Below, in pieces: positions 43,055 to 52,480 of a stretch of DNA of 64,000 bases. The notes below the pieces were generated by a model. That model saw only the letters and a program-made list of their open reading frames with translations. It searched no databases and was not told the DNA's origin. The position numbers and the translations under genes were made by a program. Source of the DNA: Jejudonia soesokkakensis (GTDB lineage: Bacteria; Bacteroidota; Bacteroidia; Flavobacteriales; Flavobacteriaceae); the NCBI RefSeq assembly GCF_042664795.1, contig NZ_JBHTBN010000001.1:248001-312000 (forward strand). The letters are read 5' to 3'. Each line of letters opens with the position of its first letter. Position 1 is the stretch's first letter.

Positions 43055-44218
43055 ATGGCAAGAGAAATAAAAAATTTAAAAGATTTACAAAATACAGAAT
43101 ACGGACTAAAAAAACTCTTTGATGATGCCGAAGATTTTTTACCGTTGCTAGGAACAGATTATGTAGAATTGTATGTGGGGAATGCCAAGCAGGCAGCTCA
43201 TTATTATAAAACAGCATTCGGTTTTCAATCCTTCGCGTATGCAGGTCTGGAAACAGGATTAAAAGATAGGGTTTCGTATGTGCTCAAACAAGATAAGATA
43301 CGATTGGTATTGACTTCTCCACTAAATAAAGGAGGCGAAATTAACAGACACCTTGAAGAACATGGTGATGCTGCAAAGGTTATCGCGCTTTGGGTAGATG
43401 ATGCGACCAAAGCGTTTGAAGAAACCACTAAGCGCGGAGCAAAACCTTATTTTGAACCTAAACGAGAAGAAGACGAATTTGGTCATGTGGTCAAATCTGG
43501 AATTTATACCTATGGGGAAACGGTTCATATTTTTGTAGAAAGAAAAAATTATGAGGGTATTTTTCTACCAGGATTTGTTAAATGGGAATCTGAATTTAAT
43601 CCAGAGCCAGTAGGCCTTAAATTTATTGATCATATTGTAGGAAATGTAGGCTGGAATGAAATGAATACATGGTGTAAATTTTATGCTGAAGTCATGGGGT
43701 TTGCCCAAATTATTTCGTTTGCAGACGATGATATTTCTACGGAATACACCGCGCTTATGAGTAAAGTGATGAGCAACGGGAATGGTCGAATAAAATTTCC
43801 GATCAACGAACCTGCCGAAGCTGAAAAGAAATCACAAATCGAAGAATACCTCGATTTTTATAATGGTCCAGGAGTTCAGCACCTAGCGTTAGCTACAGAT
43901 GATATTGTAGCGACTGTATCTGCAATGCGAGAACGAGGCGTGGAATTTTTATATGTACCAGATACTTATTATGATGATGTGCTTGAACGTGTTGGAGAAA
44001 TAGATGAAGACATCGAAGTGCTGAAAAAGCATGGAATTTTGATAGATCGTGACGAAGAAGGGTATTTACTTCAATTATTTACAAATAATGTATTAGATAG
44101 ACCTACTATGTTTATAGAGATCATTCAGCGTAAAGGAGCTCAATCCTTTGGTGTTGGAAATTTTAAAGCGTTGTTTGAAGCTATTGAAAGACAACAAGCC
44201 AGAAGAGGAACTTTATAA
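43055..44218 (+). CDS. hppD: 4-hydroxyphenylpyruvate dioxygenase
   Basis: 387 residues, full length. A non-haem Fe(II) enzyme converting 4-hydroxyphenylpyruvate to homogentisate. Two VOC-type halves; iron ligands are His193 (IDHIVGN), His276 (VQHLAL) and Glu355 (MFIEIIQR). The C-terminal gating helix with GNFKALFEAIE is present. It supplies the substrate of hmgA. A 140 bp gap separates it from the CCC-motif gene, and a terminator follows at 44243. Confidence 0.97.
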   Translation: MAREIKNLKDLQNTEYGLKKLFDDAEDFLPLLGTDYVELYVGNAKQAAHYYKTAFGFQSFAYAGLETGLKDRVSYVLKQDKIRLVLTSPLNKGGEINRHLEEHGDAAKVIALWVDDATKAFEETTKRGAKPYFEPKREEDEFGHVVKSGIYTYGETVHIFVERKNYEGIFLPGFVKWESEFNPEPVGLKFIDHIVGNVGWNEMNTWCKFYAEVMGFAQIISFADDDISTEYTALMSKVMSNGNGRIKFPINEPAEAEKKSQIEEYLDFYNGPGVQHLALATDDIVATVSAMRERGVEFLYVPDTYYDDVLERVGEIDEDIEVLKKHGILIDRDEEGYLLQLFTNNVLDRPTMFIEIIQRKGAQSFGVGNFKALFEAIERQQARRGTL

Positions 44219-44242
44219 GAACAATGAAAGTAACAAAAGATA

Positions 44243-44281
44243 AACTCCATCGTTTTCATGTAAATAGATGGAGTTTTTTTA
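44243..44281 (+). terminator. Intrinsic terminator of hppD
   Basis: AACTCCATC (44243-44251) pairs with GATGGAGTT (44267-44275), then a T-tract. The loop of 15 nt is longish. Confidence 0.85.
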
Positions 44282-44327
44282 ATTTGGAACAGTAGTTGTA
44301 AATACTCTTACGGAAGAATATATTGAC

Positions 44328-45101
44328 ATGAATAAATTACTAACATTTTTATTTTTAATGACTGTTATAGCTACTGGTTTTGCCCAAAGGCCTGCCTATG
44401 GTGATGGCGAATACTTCAAGTTTAGAGTGCATTATGGATTTGTCACGGCTGGGTATGCAACTATCGAAGTAAATCAAAAAACTCTTAACGGAGCTCCCGT
44501 TTACCATATCAAAGGCTACGGAAAGACCACTGGTCTCTCTCGTGCTTTTTTTAAAGTAGATGATGATTATCAATCGTATGTGGCGATTAACAAAAATGTT
44601 CCGTTACGTTTCATCAGAAAAATTGACGAAGGCGGACACACTAAAGATATTCAGATAGACTTTGATCATAAGTCACAAAAAGCCACGATCAAAAACAAAA
44701 AGCATAATAAAACAGATGTGGTTTCTTTTCCCAAAGATGCGCAAGACATGGTTTCTGCTTTTTATTATTTACGAAATTACATTGACGCCTCTAAAGTAAA
44801 AGAAGGAGATGTGGTAGATTTAAATATGTTTTTTGACAAGGAAAATTATAAGTTCCGATTAAAATTTCTAGGAAGAGAAACATTAAAAACTGAATTTGGA
44901 AAAGTACCTGCATTAAAATTTAGGCCCTATGTAGAAGCAGGACGGGTCTTTAAAGAAAAAGAAAGTCTTACGGTATGGGTAACCGACGATGAAAATAAAA
45001 TGCCACTTTTAATAAAGGCAGACCTTGCTGTAGGATCTTTAAAGGCAACTTTGACAGAATTTAAAGGATTGAAACATCAATTTAAAATTCAGGTTGATTA
45101 A
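44328..45101 (+). CDS. DUF3108 domain protein, exported
   Basis: 257 residues with a signal peptide (about 1-19, ending GFAQ). The mature part matches DUF3108: GEYFKFRVHYGFVTAGYATIEV at the start, the VSAFYYLRNY block (about 143-152), and the C-terminal 'VWVTDDENKMPLLIKADLAVGSLKATL' stretch. The predicted fold is an all-beta LolA/LppX-like clamshell barrel, so a lipid or hydrophobic ligand in the periplasm is plausible. Function not established. Confidence 0.88.
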   Translation: MNKLLTFLFLMTVIATGFAQRPAYGDGEYFKFRVHYGFVTAGYATIEVNQKTLNGAPVYHIKGYGKTTGLSRAFFKVDDDYQSYVAINKNVPLRFIRKIDEGGHTKDIQIDFDHKSQKATIKNKKHNKTDVVSFPKDAQDMVSAFYYLRNYIDASKVKEGDVVDLNMFFDKENYKFRLKFLGRETLKTEFGKVPALKFRPYVEAGRVFKEKESLTVWVTDDENKMPLLIKADLAVGSLKATLTEFKGLKHQFKIQVD

Positions 45102-45106
45102 CTTTG
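45099..45106 (+). promoter_or_regulatory. Candidate -7 box overlapping the DUF3108 stop codon
   Basis: TAACTTTG fits TAnnTTTG and contains the TAA stop of the upstream gene. It lies 22 bp before the tryptophan dioxygenase ATG. No -33 TTG found. Confidence 0.4.
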
Positions 45107-45128
45107 TACCTATAACAAAACAACCCAC

Positions 45129-46082
45129 ATGGAACTTGATGACAAGACAACCGACCAAATTGCAAAACTTTCAGAAAAATTTAAAAATTCGGGTCAGGAT
45201 CTAAATGCTTATCTCGATGGATTATTATACGACAGGTATCTAACCTATTGGGATTATATCCATTTAGATACGCTTTTAAGTCTTCAGAATCCTAAAACTC
45301 ATTTTCCTGATGAGTTGATTTTTATTGGATACCATCAGAGTACTGAAATTTATTTCAAATTGATATTACATGAGTTAAAACAGATCATTGATGATAGGCT
45401 TCAGACAGCCGAATTTTTTAGAAAAAAAGTAGAACGTGTCAATCGATATTTCCGAATCTTAATTGATAGTTTTGACGTGATGATTATGGGAATGGAACGG
45501 GATCAGTTCTTAAAATTCAGAATGTCCTTATTACCGGCCAGTGGTTTTCAATCGGCTCAATTTAGAATGATTGAATTTCATTGTACGCCCTTAGAAAATT
45601 TGATTCATCCTGACCGCCGTTCTAAGTATTCTTCAGAAAACAGTGTAGAAGAAATGTTTGAAAATTTATATTGGAAAAGTGGAGGAATTGATATGGATAC
45701 CAAAGAAAAAACGCTCACTCTAAAGCAATTTGAATATCGATATACGCCTCGCTTTATAAGAACTGCCAAGGAGTTGCTAAATAATACATTGTTTCATAAA
45801 TATGAACAATTGGATGCTTCAGAAAAAAATAACGAGTTGTTAATAAAAGAACTTAAGAAGTTAGACGTTAATGTTAATGTAAACTGGTTACTCATGCATA
45901 TGGGAGCCGCTCACAGGTACTTAAGACAGGAAGGAAAAGCAGTTAAGGCAACAGGTGGGACAAATTGGAAACAATTTTTACCGCCAAGCTTTCAAAAAGT
46001 CCATTTTTTTCCTAACCTTTGGAGCCAAACTGAAAAAGAAAACTGGGGAAAAGAATGGGTTACCCACACATTCAACACCTAA
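45129..46082 (+). CDS. Tryptophan 2,3-dioxygenase family protein
   Basis: 317 residues, helical, haem-dependent family. The substrate-binding N-terminal motif FIGYHQSTEIYFKLILHEL (about 65-83), the RDQFLKFRMSLLPASGFQSAQFR block (about 124-146), the probable haem ligand His262 (GAAHRYL) and the TGGT loop (275-278) correspond to the tryptophan dioxygenase architecture. Sequence divergence from proteobacterial KynA leaves the exact indole substrate open. Kynurenine-pathway genes are not adjacent. Its stop lies 14 bp before the start used for the M23 lipoprotein gene. Confidence 0.88.
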   Translation: MELDDKTTDQIAKLSEKFKNSGQDLNAYLDGLLYDRYLTYWDYIHLDTLLSLQNPKTHFPDELIFIGYHQSTEIYFKLILHELKQIIDDRLQTAEFFRKKVERVNRYFRILIDSFDVMIMGMERDQFLKFRMSLLPASGFQSAQFRMIEFHCTPLENLIHPDRRSKYSSENSVEEMFENLYWKSGGIDMDTKEKTLTLKQFEYRYTPRFIRTAKELLNNTLFHKYEQLDASEKNNELLIKELKKLDVNVNVNWLLMHMGAAHRYLRQEGKAVKATGGTNWKQFLPPSFQKVHFFPNLWSQTEKENWGKEWVTHTFNT

Positions 46083-46096
46083 AAGAACGAATAAGA

Positions 46097-47323
46097 TTGA
46101 AGAAACTACTATTTGCTTGCCTCTCGACCCTACTTTTGTTGGCATGCGACACAAACAAAGACGATTTTGCTGAAGAAGAAATTATTCCTGAAGAGATAGT
46201 ACTTTTAAAGGAATATGGGTATACACTTAATGATTATTTGGTAGTTCGAGATACTATTCAAAATGGAGACACTTTTGGAGCTATTCTGGATCAAAATGGT
46301 GTTTCAAATCAGAAGATTATAGAGGTGGCCACCAAGTTTAGAGATAGTTTTGATGTTCGAAGAATCGTTGTTGGAAAGCCTTACGTGCTACTCAAGTCAA
46401 AGGACTCCTTAGAAAAAGCACAGGTATTTATCTATGAAAAAAACAAAGTGGATTTTGCAGTCGTGGATTTACGGGATTCACTATCAGTTTTTAATAGTAG
46501 TAAGAATGTTAGCTATATTGAAAAAGAGGCTTCGGGAATTATTTCAAGTTCTCTTTCTGAAACTATGGCCGAAAATAATTTGAGTCCTTATATGACAGAC
46601 AGGTTGGCAAATATTTACGCATGGACCGTCAATTTCTTTCATTTACAGGCAGGAGATAGATTTAAAGTAGTGTATACTGAAAAGTACATCAATGACACCA
46701 TCCCTGCCGGGCTTAAGGATATCAAGGCAGCTTATTTTGAGCATCGAGGGAAACCTATTTATGCATTTGGTTATGAAAGTGATTCCATAAATCGAGTTAT
46801 CGATTTTTATGATGATGAAGCAAATAATTTACGAAGAGCCTTTTTAAAAGCTCCGGTAAAATTTAGTAGAATTTCTTCAAGATACAATTTGAAACGTCGT
46901 ATCAAATACTACGGGTATAAACTACGCCCGCATAAAGGGACCGATTTTGCAGCACCTATTGGCACTCCTATTTTAGCAACTGCAGATGGCGTGGTTTCAA
47001 AATCTGAACGTCGAGGAGGCAATGGGAATTATGTAAAAATAAGACACAACGCAACCTACGAAACACAATACCTGCATATGAGAAGCCGAAACGTAAAGGT
47101 TGGTGATTATGTAGCCCAAGGAGATGTTATTGGGTGGATAGGAATGACTGGAAACACAGGAGGACCTCACGTATGTTACCGTTTTTGGAAAAATGGCGAA
47201 CAAGTAGACCCTTTTCAACAGGATCTTCCGCTTTCTACTCCATTACCTGAGGAGTATCATGACAAATATTTTGCACACATGATCCCCTTAAAAGATAAAT
47301 TAGACTGCATCATTTATAAATAA
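46097..47323 (+). CDS. M23-family peptidase lipoprotein with HxC zinc motif
   Basis: 408 residues from TTG 46097, chosen because it gives a lipoprotein signal with lipobox LLLLAC; an in-frame ATG at 46055 lies inside the dioxygenase gene. The long N-terminal region (about 35-260) is helical and beta mixed and resembles OapA/LysM-preceding domains of DD-endopeptidases. The C-terminal M23 domain shows His279 and Asp283 (PHKGTDF) and a final motif GGPHVCYRF in which the usual H-x-H is H-x-C (His358, Cys360). A peptidoglycan endopeptidase role is likely if the cysteine binds zinc. Confidence 0.86.
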   Translation: MKKLLFACLSTLLLLACDTNKDDFAEEEIIPEEIVLLKEYGYTLNDYLVVRDTIQNGDTFGAILDQNGVSNQKIIEVATKFRDSFDVRRIVVGKPYVLLKSKDSLEKAQVFIYEKNKVDFAVVDLRDSLSVFNSSKNVSYIEKEASGIISSSLSETMAENNLSPYMTDRLANIYAWTVNFFHLQAGDRFKVVYTEKYINDTIPAGLKDIKAAYFEHRGKPIYAFGYESDSINRVIDFYDDEANNLRRAFLKAPVKFSRISSRYNLKRRIKYYGYKLRPHKGTDFAAPIGTPILATADGVVSKSERRGGNGNYVKIRHNATYETQYLHMRSRNVKVGDYVAQGDVIGWIGMTGNTGGPHVCYRFWKNGEQVDPFQQDLPLSTPLPEEYHDKYFAHMIPLKDKLDCIIYK

Positions 47324-47449
47324 CCTCATATCTTTCCGTAGTGTTAATAAGTCTGTTATTAATTAGCAATTGAAAATCAAATACTTACTACCTTTTGCGT
47401 GTATTTTTAGTCTATTAAAAATATACTAACAATTTCTTAACCTGAGAGC

Positions 47450-47481
47450 TTGTAGATATGCTTTAAACAGAAGTATTTTTG
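47450..47481 (+). promoter_or_regulatory. Promoter of the Oar-like TonB receptor gene
   Basis: TTG at 47450-47452 and TATTTTTG at 47474-47481 with a 21 bp spacer, followed by CAGC. It lies 29 bp upstream of the ATG at 47511. Confidence 0.65.
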
Positions 47482-47510
47482 CAGCAAATTATAAACCTAA
47501 ATAACAGACA

Positions 47511-50500
47511 ATGAAAAAACTTTTACTTTTATTTTTATTCATGATTGTTGCCACCACCGCATCCATTGCGCAGGGGGTTACAACGTCCTCTATCAATGGA
47601 AAGGCGATAGACAATCTTGGAGAACCTTTAACAGGTGCCAATGTAGTGGCTGTGCATACTCCATCTGGAACAAAGTATGGTGCTATTACAGATTTTGATG
47701 GTTTCTACCGTATCGTAAACATGCGGGTGGGTGGACCTTACACCATTACCTATACCTATGTAGGTTTTGAAGATATTGTGAAAAATAACATTTACCTTCA
47801 GTTAGGAGATTCTGAAAATATTGATGTCACAATGACTGAAGCAGCAAATGCTTTAGAAGAGGTTGTAATCACTGGAACTGGCCGTGGCGGAGTTTTTGAT
47901 TCTGGAAATACTGGAACTGAAACAAACGTTTCTACGCGTGAAATAAATGCATTACCGTCTGTGACAAGAGGTATTGGAGATTTTGTTAGAAAAACTCCTC
48001 AGGCATTAGTAACTGAAGGAGGATCTATTTCACTTGCAGGTCAAAACAATCGTTACAACTCTATCTACCTTGATGGTACTGTAAATAATGATGTATTTGG
48101 ACTTGCAGGTTCTGGAACCAATGGAGGACAAACCGGTGTAAATCCATTATCGATTGATGCCATTGAATCTTTTCAAGTAAACCTTTCTCCTTTTGATGTA
48201 CGTCAGTCTGGATTTTCTGGAGGTGCAATAAACGCTATTACTCGTTCTGGGACAAACCGAACTGAGGGGTCTGCGTACTATTTTTACAGAAATCAGGATC
48301 TTGCAGGAAAAACCCCAGGTGCAATTGAAGCTGAAACAAGAGAGAAGCTTGCGGATTTTTCAGCAAAATTATATGGTGCAAGGCTAGGTGGTGCTATTAT
48401 TAAGGATAAACTTTTCTATTTTATTAATTACGAGAGACAAGATGAAGAAACGCCCCAACCTTTTAATGTGGGTGAGTATGATGGGGATTCAACAATCCAA
48501 GAAATTAATGACCTGCGTCAAGGACTAATTGATACATATGGATACGACCCTGGAAGTTTTGCCGATAATACCTCTGCGCTTACAAGTGATAAGTTGACGG
48601 TTCGATTAGACTATAACATTAATGATAAGAATAGCATTACGGCAAAGCATAACTATGTAAAAGCTGAAAATGTTTCCCCTAATTCAAGTAATTCAAGAAC
48701 TATTAATTTCTTTAACAGAGGTGTGTTTTTCCCTTCTACAACGAATTCAACTTCGGTAGAATGGAATACAACCAACGGAAGTAATTTATCAAATAACTTA
48801 ATTTTGGGATATACAACTGTTCTTGATGATAGAGATCCGTTAGGAAATCCTTTTCCAGCAGTTCGTGTAAGAGACGGATCTGCATCAATCTTTTTTGGAT
48901 CAGAGCCTTTTTCAACGGCTAATTTATTAGATCAAAAAGTATTTACGGTGGCAAATAACTTCAATATTTTCTCTGGAGTACATAATATTACTCTAGGAGG
49001 TAATTTTGAATATACAGATGTTAGGAATGTATTCGTTGCTCAGAATTTCGGTGATTATACATTTCAAAGCTTGGATGATTTCAACACCTATTTAGATGGC
49101 ATAGCAGGGAATGAAGTTCCTTCTGATGACTTCTTTTATAATTACTCTTTAGGAGGTGGTATTGGAGATGACAGTCAAGGAGCAGGAGAATTTGAATATA
49201 CACAAGTTGGGTTTTATGCTCAAGATGAAGTTGATTTTACAGATGATTTAAAAATTACGGTAGGGTTACGTGCAGATGTTCCATTCTTTTCAGAAGGAAC
49301 TGTAAACGATGATTTTAATAATAGAACCATTCCTTTACTAGAAGCAAACGGCAAAAATTTGCAGGGTGCAAAAGTGGGACAAGCTATTAAAAGTAAATTA
49401 CACCTCTCACCTCGTATCGGTTTTAACTGGGATGTAAATGGAGAAAGAAATACTCAGGTACGCGGTGGTATTGGAGTTTTTACTTCAAGAATTCCTTTGG
49501 TTTGGCCTGGAGGAACCTATAGTAACAACGGCGTTGCTCAAGGGTTTTCTGCTAACTTCTTATTGCCAAATGACCAGTTATTCAATCCAGACATCAATGA
49601 TCAAACACAAACTGTAGCACCAGGTTCTGGAGCAGTAGGTGGAAACGTTGATTTATTTGCGCCAGACTTTAAGTTACCTCAAACCATGAAGTATAATATT
49701 GCTATAGACCAAAAATTACCATTTGGTGGTTTGGTGTTAGGAGCAGACTTCTTATACAATGATGTTATTACAAATGTGCGTTATGAAAACTTAAATGTAA
49801 AAGGGCCTGTGGGTCAATTAAATGGAGCGGATGATCGTTTTTACTACGATAGACGTGATGAGGTTGATGATACCTACGGAAGAATTATCTTAGGGTCTAA
49901 TACAGGTCTTGGGTACTCTTATAACGCTACAGTAACCTTAACCAAACCTTTTAGAGATGGTTTTTCTGGACAAGTTGCTTATACGTATGGGGATGGTGAA
50001 TTCTTGTTTGAAGGAACCTCTTCTCAAAACAGTTCTCAGTGGAGAAACCGTAATACTGTAAATGGTAAAAACAGAGATAATTTTGCAACCAATTCAGATT
50101 TTGCTACAGGACACAGGATAACATCAAATGCGCTGTATGAACTTGAGTGGAATGATAATTTTAAAACAACCTTTGGTTTATTCTATACAGGACAAGAGGG
50201 GAGTCGTTATAGTTATGTCTATAATGAAGGACGTGATTTGCTAAATGACGATTCTCGTGATAATGCATTGATCTATATTCCTCGTGATGCTAGTGAAATT
50301 ACTTTGGTTCCATTAGAACTTGGTGATGGTACAATTGTTTCACCTGAAGCACAGTGGGCAGCTTTAAATCAGTTTATTGAAAATGATGACTACCTAAGTG
50401 GAAGAAGAGGGCAATATGCAGAAAATAATGGCTCAAGAGGTCCTTGGAGTCATATTATTGATTTGAAGTTCTTACAGGATTTTGCTCTTAACTTTGGTGA

Positions 50501-50744
50501 GAACAGACATGCATTTCAGTTATCATTGGATATCTTTAATTTTACGAACTTATTAAATAAAGACTGGGGAGTTCGTGAGTTTGTCCCAAGTAATTTAGGG
50601 ATTCTTACCACTGAATCAGATGGTCCAGATCCAGAATTTACATTTAATCCCTCGTTTTTAGACGGAATCGAAGAAATTGATGATAGCGGAACACAATCAT
50701 CTAGATGGCAGATGCAGGTAGGCTTACGTTATTTGTTTAACTAA
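47511..50744 (+). CDS. Oar-like TonB-dependent receptor
   Basis: 1077 residues. A signal peptide (ending ASIAQG) is followed by a carboxypeptidase-regulatory-like domain (about 25-110), a plug domain (about 115-260; 'RYNSIYLDGTVNNDVFG', 'INAITRSGTN') and a large barrel ending LRYLFN. Length and plug sequence match the Oar family (OmpA-related TonB receptors of Myxococcus/Bacteroidota), some of which transport peptides or proteases. It is monocistronic: promoter at 47450 and terminator at 50767. Substrate not evident. Confidence 0.93.
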   Translation: MKKLLLLFLFMIVATTASIAQGVTTSSINGKAIDNLGEPLTGANVVAVHTPSGTKYGAITDFDGFYRIVNMRVGGPYTITYTYVGFEDIVKNNIYLQLGDSENIDVTMTEAANALEEVVITGTGRGGVFDSGNTGTETNVSTREINALPSVTRGIGDFVRKTPQALVTEGGSISLAGQNNRYNSIYLDGTVNNDVFGLAGSGTNGGQTGVNPLSIDAIESFQVNLSPFDVRQSGFSGGAINAITRSGTNRTEGSAYYFYRNQDLAGKTPGAIEAETREKLADFSAKLYGARLGGAIIKDKLFYFINYERQDEETPQPFNVGEYDGDSTIQEINDLRQGLIDTYGYDPGSFADNTSALTSDKLTVRLDYNINDKNSITAKHNYVKAENVSPNSSNSRTINFFNRGVFFPSTTNSTSVEWNTTNGSNLSNNLILGYTTVLDDRDPLGNPFPAVRVRDGSASIFFGSEPFSTANLLDQKVFTVANNFNIFSGVHNITLGGNFEYTDVRNVFVAQNFGDYTFQSLDDFNTYLDGIAGNEVPSDDFFYNYSLGGGIGDDSQGAGEFEYTQVGFYAQDEVDFTDDLKITVGLRADVPFFSEGTVNDDFNNRTIPLLEANGKNLQGAKVGQAIKSKLHLSPRIGFNWDVNGERNTQVRGGIGVFTSRIPLVWPGGTYSNNGVAQGFSANFLLPNDQLFNPDINDQTQTVAPGSGAVGGNVDLFAPDFKLPQTMKYNIAIDQKLPFGGLVLGADFLYNDVITNVRYENLNVKGPVGQLNGADDRFYYDRRDEVDDTYGRIILGSNTGLGYSYNATVTLTKPFRDGFSGQVAYTYGDGEFLFEGTSSQNSSQWRNRNTVNGKNRDNFATNSDFATGHRITSNALYELEWNDNFKTTFGLFYTGQEGSRYSYVYNEGRDLLNDDSRDNALIYIPRDASEITLVPLELGDGTIVSPEAQWAALNQFIENDDYLSGRRGQYAENNGSRGPWSHIIDLKFLQDFALNFGENRHAFQLSLDIFNFTNLLNKDWGVREFVPSNLGILTTESDGPDPEFTFNPSFLDGIEEIDDSGTQSSRWQMQVGLRYLFN

Positions 50745-50766
50745 AATTAAGCTCCAAAATATAAAA

Positions 50767-50797
50767 ACCACTACAGAATTTCTGTGGTGGTTTTTTT
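50767..50797 (+). terminator. Intrinsic terminator of the Oar-like receptor gene
   Basis: ACCACTACAG (50767-50776) pairs with CTGTGGTGGT (50782-50791), followed by seven Ts. Confidence 0.9.
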
Positions 50798-50809
50798 ATG
50801 TAAAAAAAC

Positions 50810-50817
50810 TACCTTTG
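50810..50817 (+). promoter_or_regulatory. Candidate -7 box of the small membrane protein gene
   Basis: TACCTTTG matches TAnnTTTG, 20 bp before ATG 50838 and 12 bp after the preceding T-tract. Confidence 0.5.
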
Positions 50818-50837
50818 GTTTTCTAAAACAAACTATT

Positions 50838-51281
50838 ATGTATACAACTATTCAATTTATTCACTCGTATTGGGCGTATCTCGTTTTATTTGTACTTGTT
50901 ATAGCTACTATTAATGCTATTGCAGGATACACTATGAATAAAGAATACGGTCCTAAGGATTTTAGATTAGCGCTGTTTGGACTTATTGTGACTCATATTC
51001 AATTATTGATCGGACTTGTACTATGGTTTGTTTCTCCTCTAGGGCTTCAGAATATTACAAATAATGGAATGGGAGAAGTGATGGGGAATAGTACCTTTAG
51101 ACTATTTGCAGTTGAACACCCTTTAATGATGATACTTACAGTCGTCTTTGTTACGATAGGATATTCAAAACATAAAAAGAAATTGGTATCAAAACCTAAA
51201 TTTAAAATGCTAATGATATTTTACCTTATAGGATTGCTGTTATTGTTAAGTAGAATTCCATGGTCTGCCTGGTTTAGTTAA
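50838..51281 (+). CDS. Four-helix membrane protein of unknown function
   Basis: 147 residues from ATG 50838; an upstream in-frame ATG at 50784 lies inside the preceding terminator and is rejected. Four membrane helices (about 8-28, 43-65, 92-110, 122-142). Histidines lie in or next to helices (HSYWAY, VTHIQLL, EHPLMM), a pattern compatible with b-type haem binding, but no cytochrome signature is certain. It is flanked by terminators on both sides. Conserved hypothetical in Flavobacteriaceae as far as I recall. Confidence 0.8.
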   Translation: MYTTIQFIHSYWAYLVLFVLVIATINAIAGYTMNKEYGPKDFRLALFGLIVTHIQLLIGLVLWFVSPLGLQNITNNGMGEVMGNSTFRLFAVEHPLMMILTVVFVTIGYSKHKKKLVSKPKFKMLMIFYLIGLLLLLSRIPWSAWFS

Positions 51282-51284
51282 TAT

Positions 51285-51312
51285 AAAAAGCCGCTCTTAG
51301 AGCGGCTTTTTA
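51285..51312. terminator. Bidirectional terminator
   Basis: AAAAAGCCGCT and AGCGGCTTTTT around CTTAG, between the convergent membrane-protein and nuclease-family genes. Confidence 0.9.
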
Positions 51313-51345
51313 TATTATATATTTTCCGAAGAGAAAAGGATTTTA

Positions 51346-52404
51346 TTATTCTGCGTCGATTTCTTTAATTAAGTATAAATACACCGGGAAGTGGTCACTG
51401 TATCCACCAGTAAATCCTCCATCTGCAAAGCTTCGGTAGGGATACCCTTTATACCGTCCTCTGGGATTTGCTAAGTAGGTCTTATTGTAAATTCCGGGTT
51501 TGTAAAAACGGTAGCTTGTAAAGTCTTTTTTAAGTAATTCAGCAGAAACAATCATTTGATCAAATAAATTCCAACCGTCACGATATGCTAACGTTCCTTG
51601 GCCTTTATTAAACATCTCTTCCATTGGGTTGTATAATTCTTTGATCTTTACATCTTCTCTATTTTCTTTAGCCTTTAGATGCTCTTTTACACTTTCGTTG
51701 GTAGGATCGTCATTAAGGTCACCCATAGTGATGATTTTTGCATATGGGTCTTCACTAAAGATTGAGTCAATGATACTTCTGTTTAATTTGGCAGCCTTTA
51801 TTCTTTTTGAACGGCTTCGAGCTTCACCTCCACTTCTAGAAGGCCAGTGATTTACGATAACAGTAATCTTTTCACCATCTAACATACCGCTAACAACTAA
51901 TTGATCTCTGGTGTACACACGTTTAGTTGGATCATTATCATCATAAATATAGAGGGGAACAGCCTTTGTCGTTGTAGGGGTAAATAATTTTTTTTGATAG
52001 AGTAATGCCACATCAATTCCGCGTCTGTCTGGAGAATCAAATTGAACAATACCGTAATCTTTAGCTACTAGTGGTTCTTGGTTAACTAGGTCTTCTAGAA
52101 CCCTGCGGTTTTCAGTTTCACAAACTCCAACAAGAGCGGGAGTAGTTCCTGTTATGTCACTACCTATTTCAGAAATAACTTTTGCCATATTCTGTAGCTT
52201 GGCCTCATAAATTTCTTTTGTCCAACGGTCTTTTCCGTCTGGAGTTCTGTCATCATCAAAAGTGATGGGATCATCTTCATAATCAAATAAATTTTCAACA
52301 TTGTAAAATGCTATAGTATTTACTTTATAGGATTTTTTTCCCTGTGCTGAAAGTGTGAAAGTTGTAGTTAATAAAATTGCTAAAACGCAGTAAATTGACT
52401 TCAT
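51346..52404 (-). CDS. Secreted endonuclease/exonuclease/phosphatase-family protein
   Basis: 352 residues with a signal peptide ending LSAQ. The EEP fold is clear: FYNVENLFDYEDDP (about 33-46, metal-binding Asn), GVCETENR (about 93-100, catalytic Glu), VNHWPSRSGG (about 185-194, catalytic His), MGDLNDDPTN (Asp/Asn pair), and a final SDHFPVYLYL (catalytic Asp-His). Such exported proteins are usually nucleases or phosphodiesterases. It is divergent from the TonB receptor/DUF5689 pair with 133 bp between starts, hinting at shared control for nucleic acid or phosphate scavenging. Confidence 0.9.
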   Translation of the reverse strand: MKSIYCVLAILLTTTFTLSAQGKKSYKVNTIAFYNVENLFDYEDDPITFDDDRTPDGKDRWTKEIYEAKLQNMAKVISEIGSDITGTTPALVGVCETENRRVLEDLVNQEPLVAKDYGIVQFDSPDRRGIDVALLYQKKLFTPTTTKAVPLYIYDDNDPTKRVYTRDQLVVSGMLDGEKITVIVNHWPSRSGGEARSRSKRIKAAKLNRSIIDSIFSEDPYAKIITMGDLNDDPTNESVKEHLKAKENREDVKIKELYNPMEEMFNKGQGTLAYRDGWNLFDQMIVSAELLKKDFTSYRFYKPGIYNKTYLANPRGRYKGYPYRSFADGGFTGGYSDHFPVYLYLIKEIDAE

Positions 52405-52452
52405 TTTTTATGGTATATTATGTTTTTGTAAAGTTCTATACAATTGTCGCGC

Positions 52453-52460
52453 CAAAAGTA
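52453..52460 (-). promoter_or_regulatory. Candidate -7 box of the nuclease-family gene
   Basis: On the minus strand this reads TACTTTTG (TAnnTTTG), 48 bp before the ATG at 52404. Confidence 0.5.
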
Positions 52461-52480
52461 GGTATTTCATTTAAAAAATG

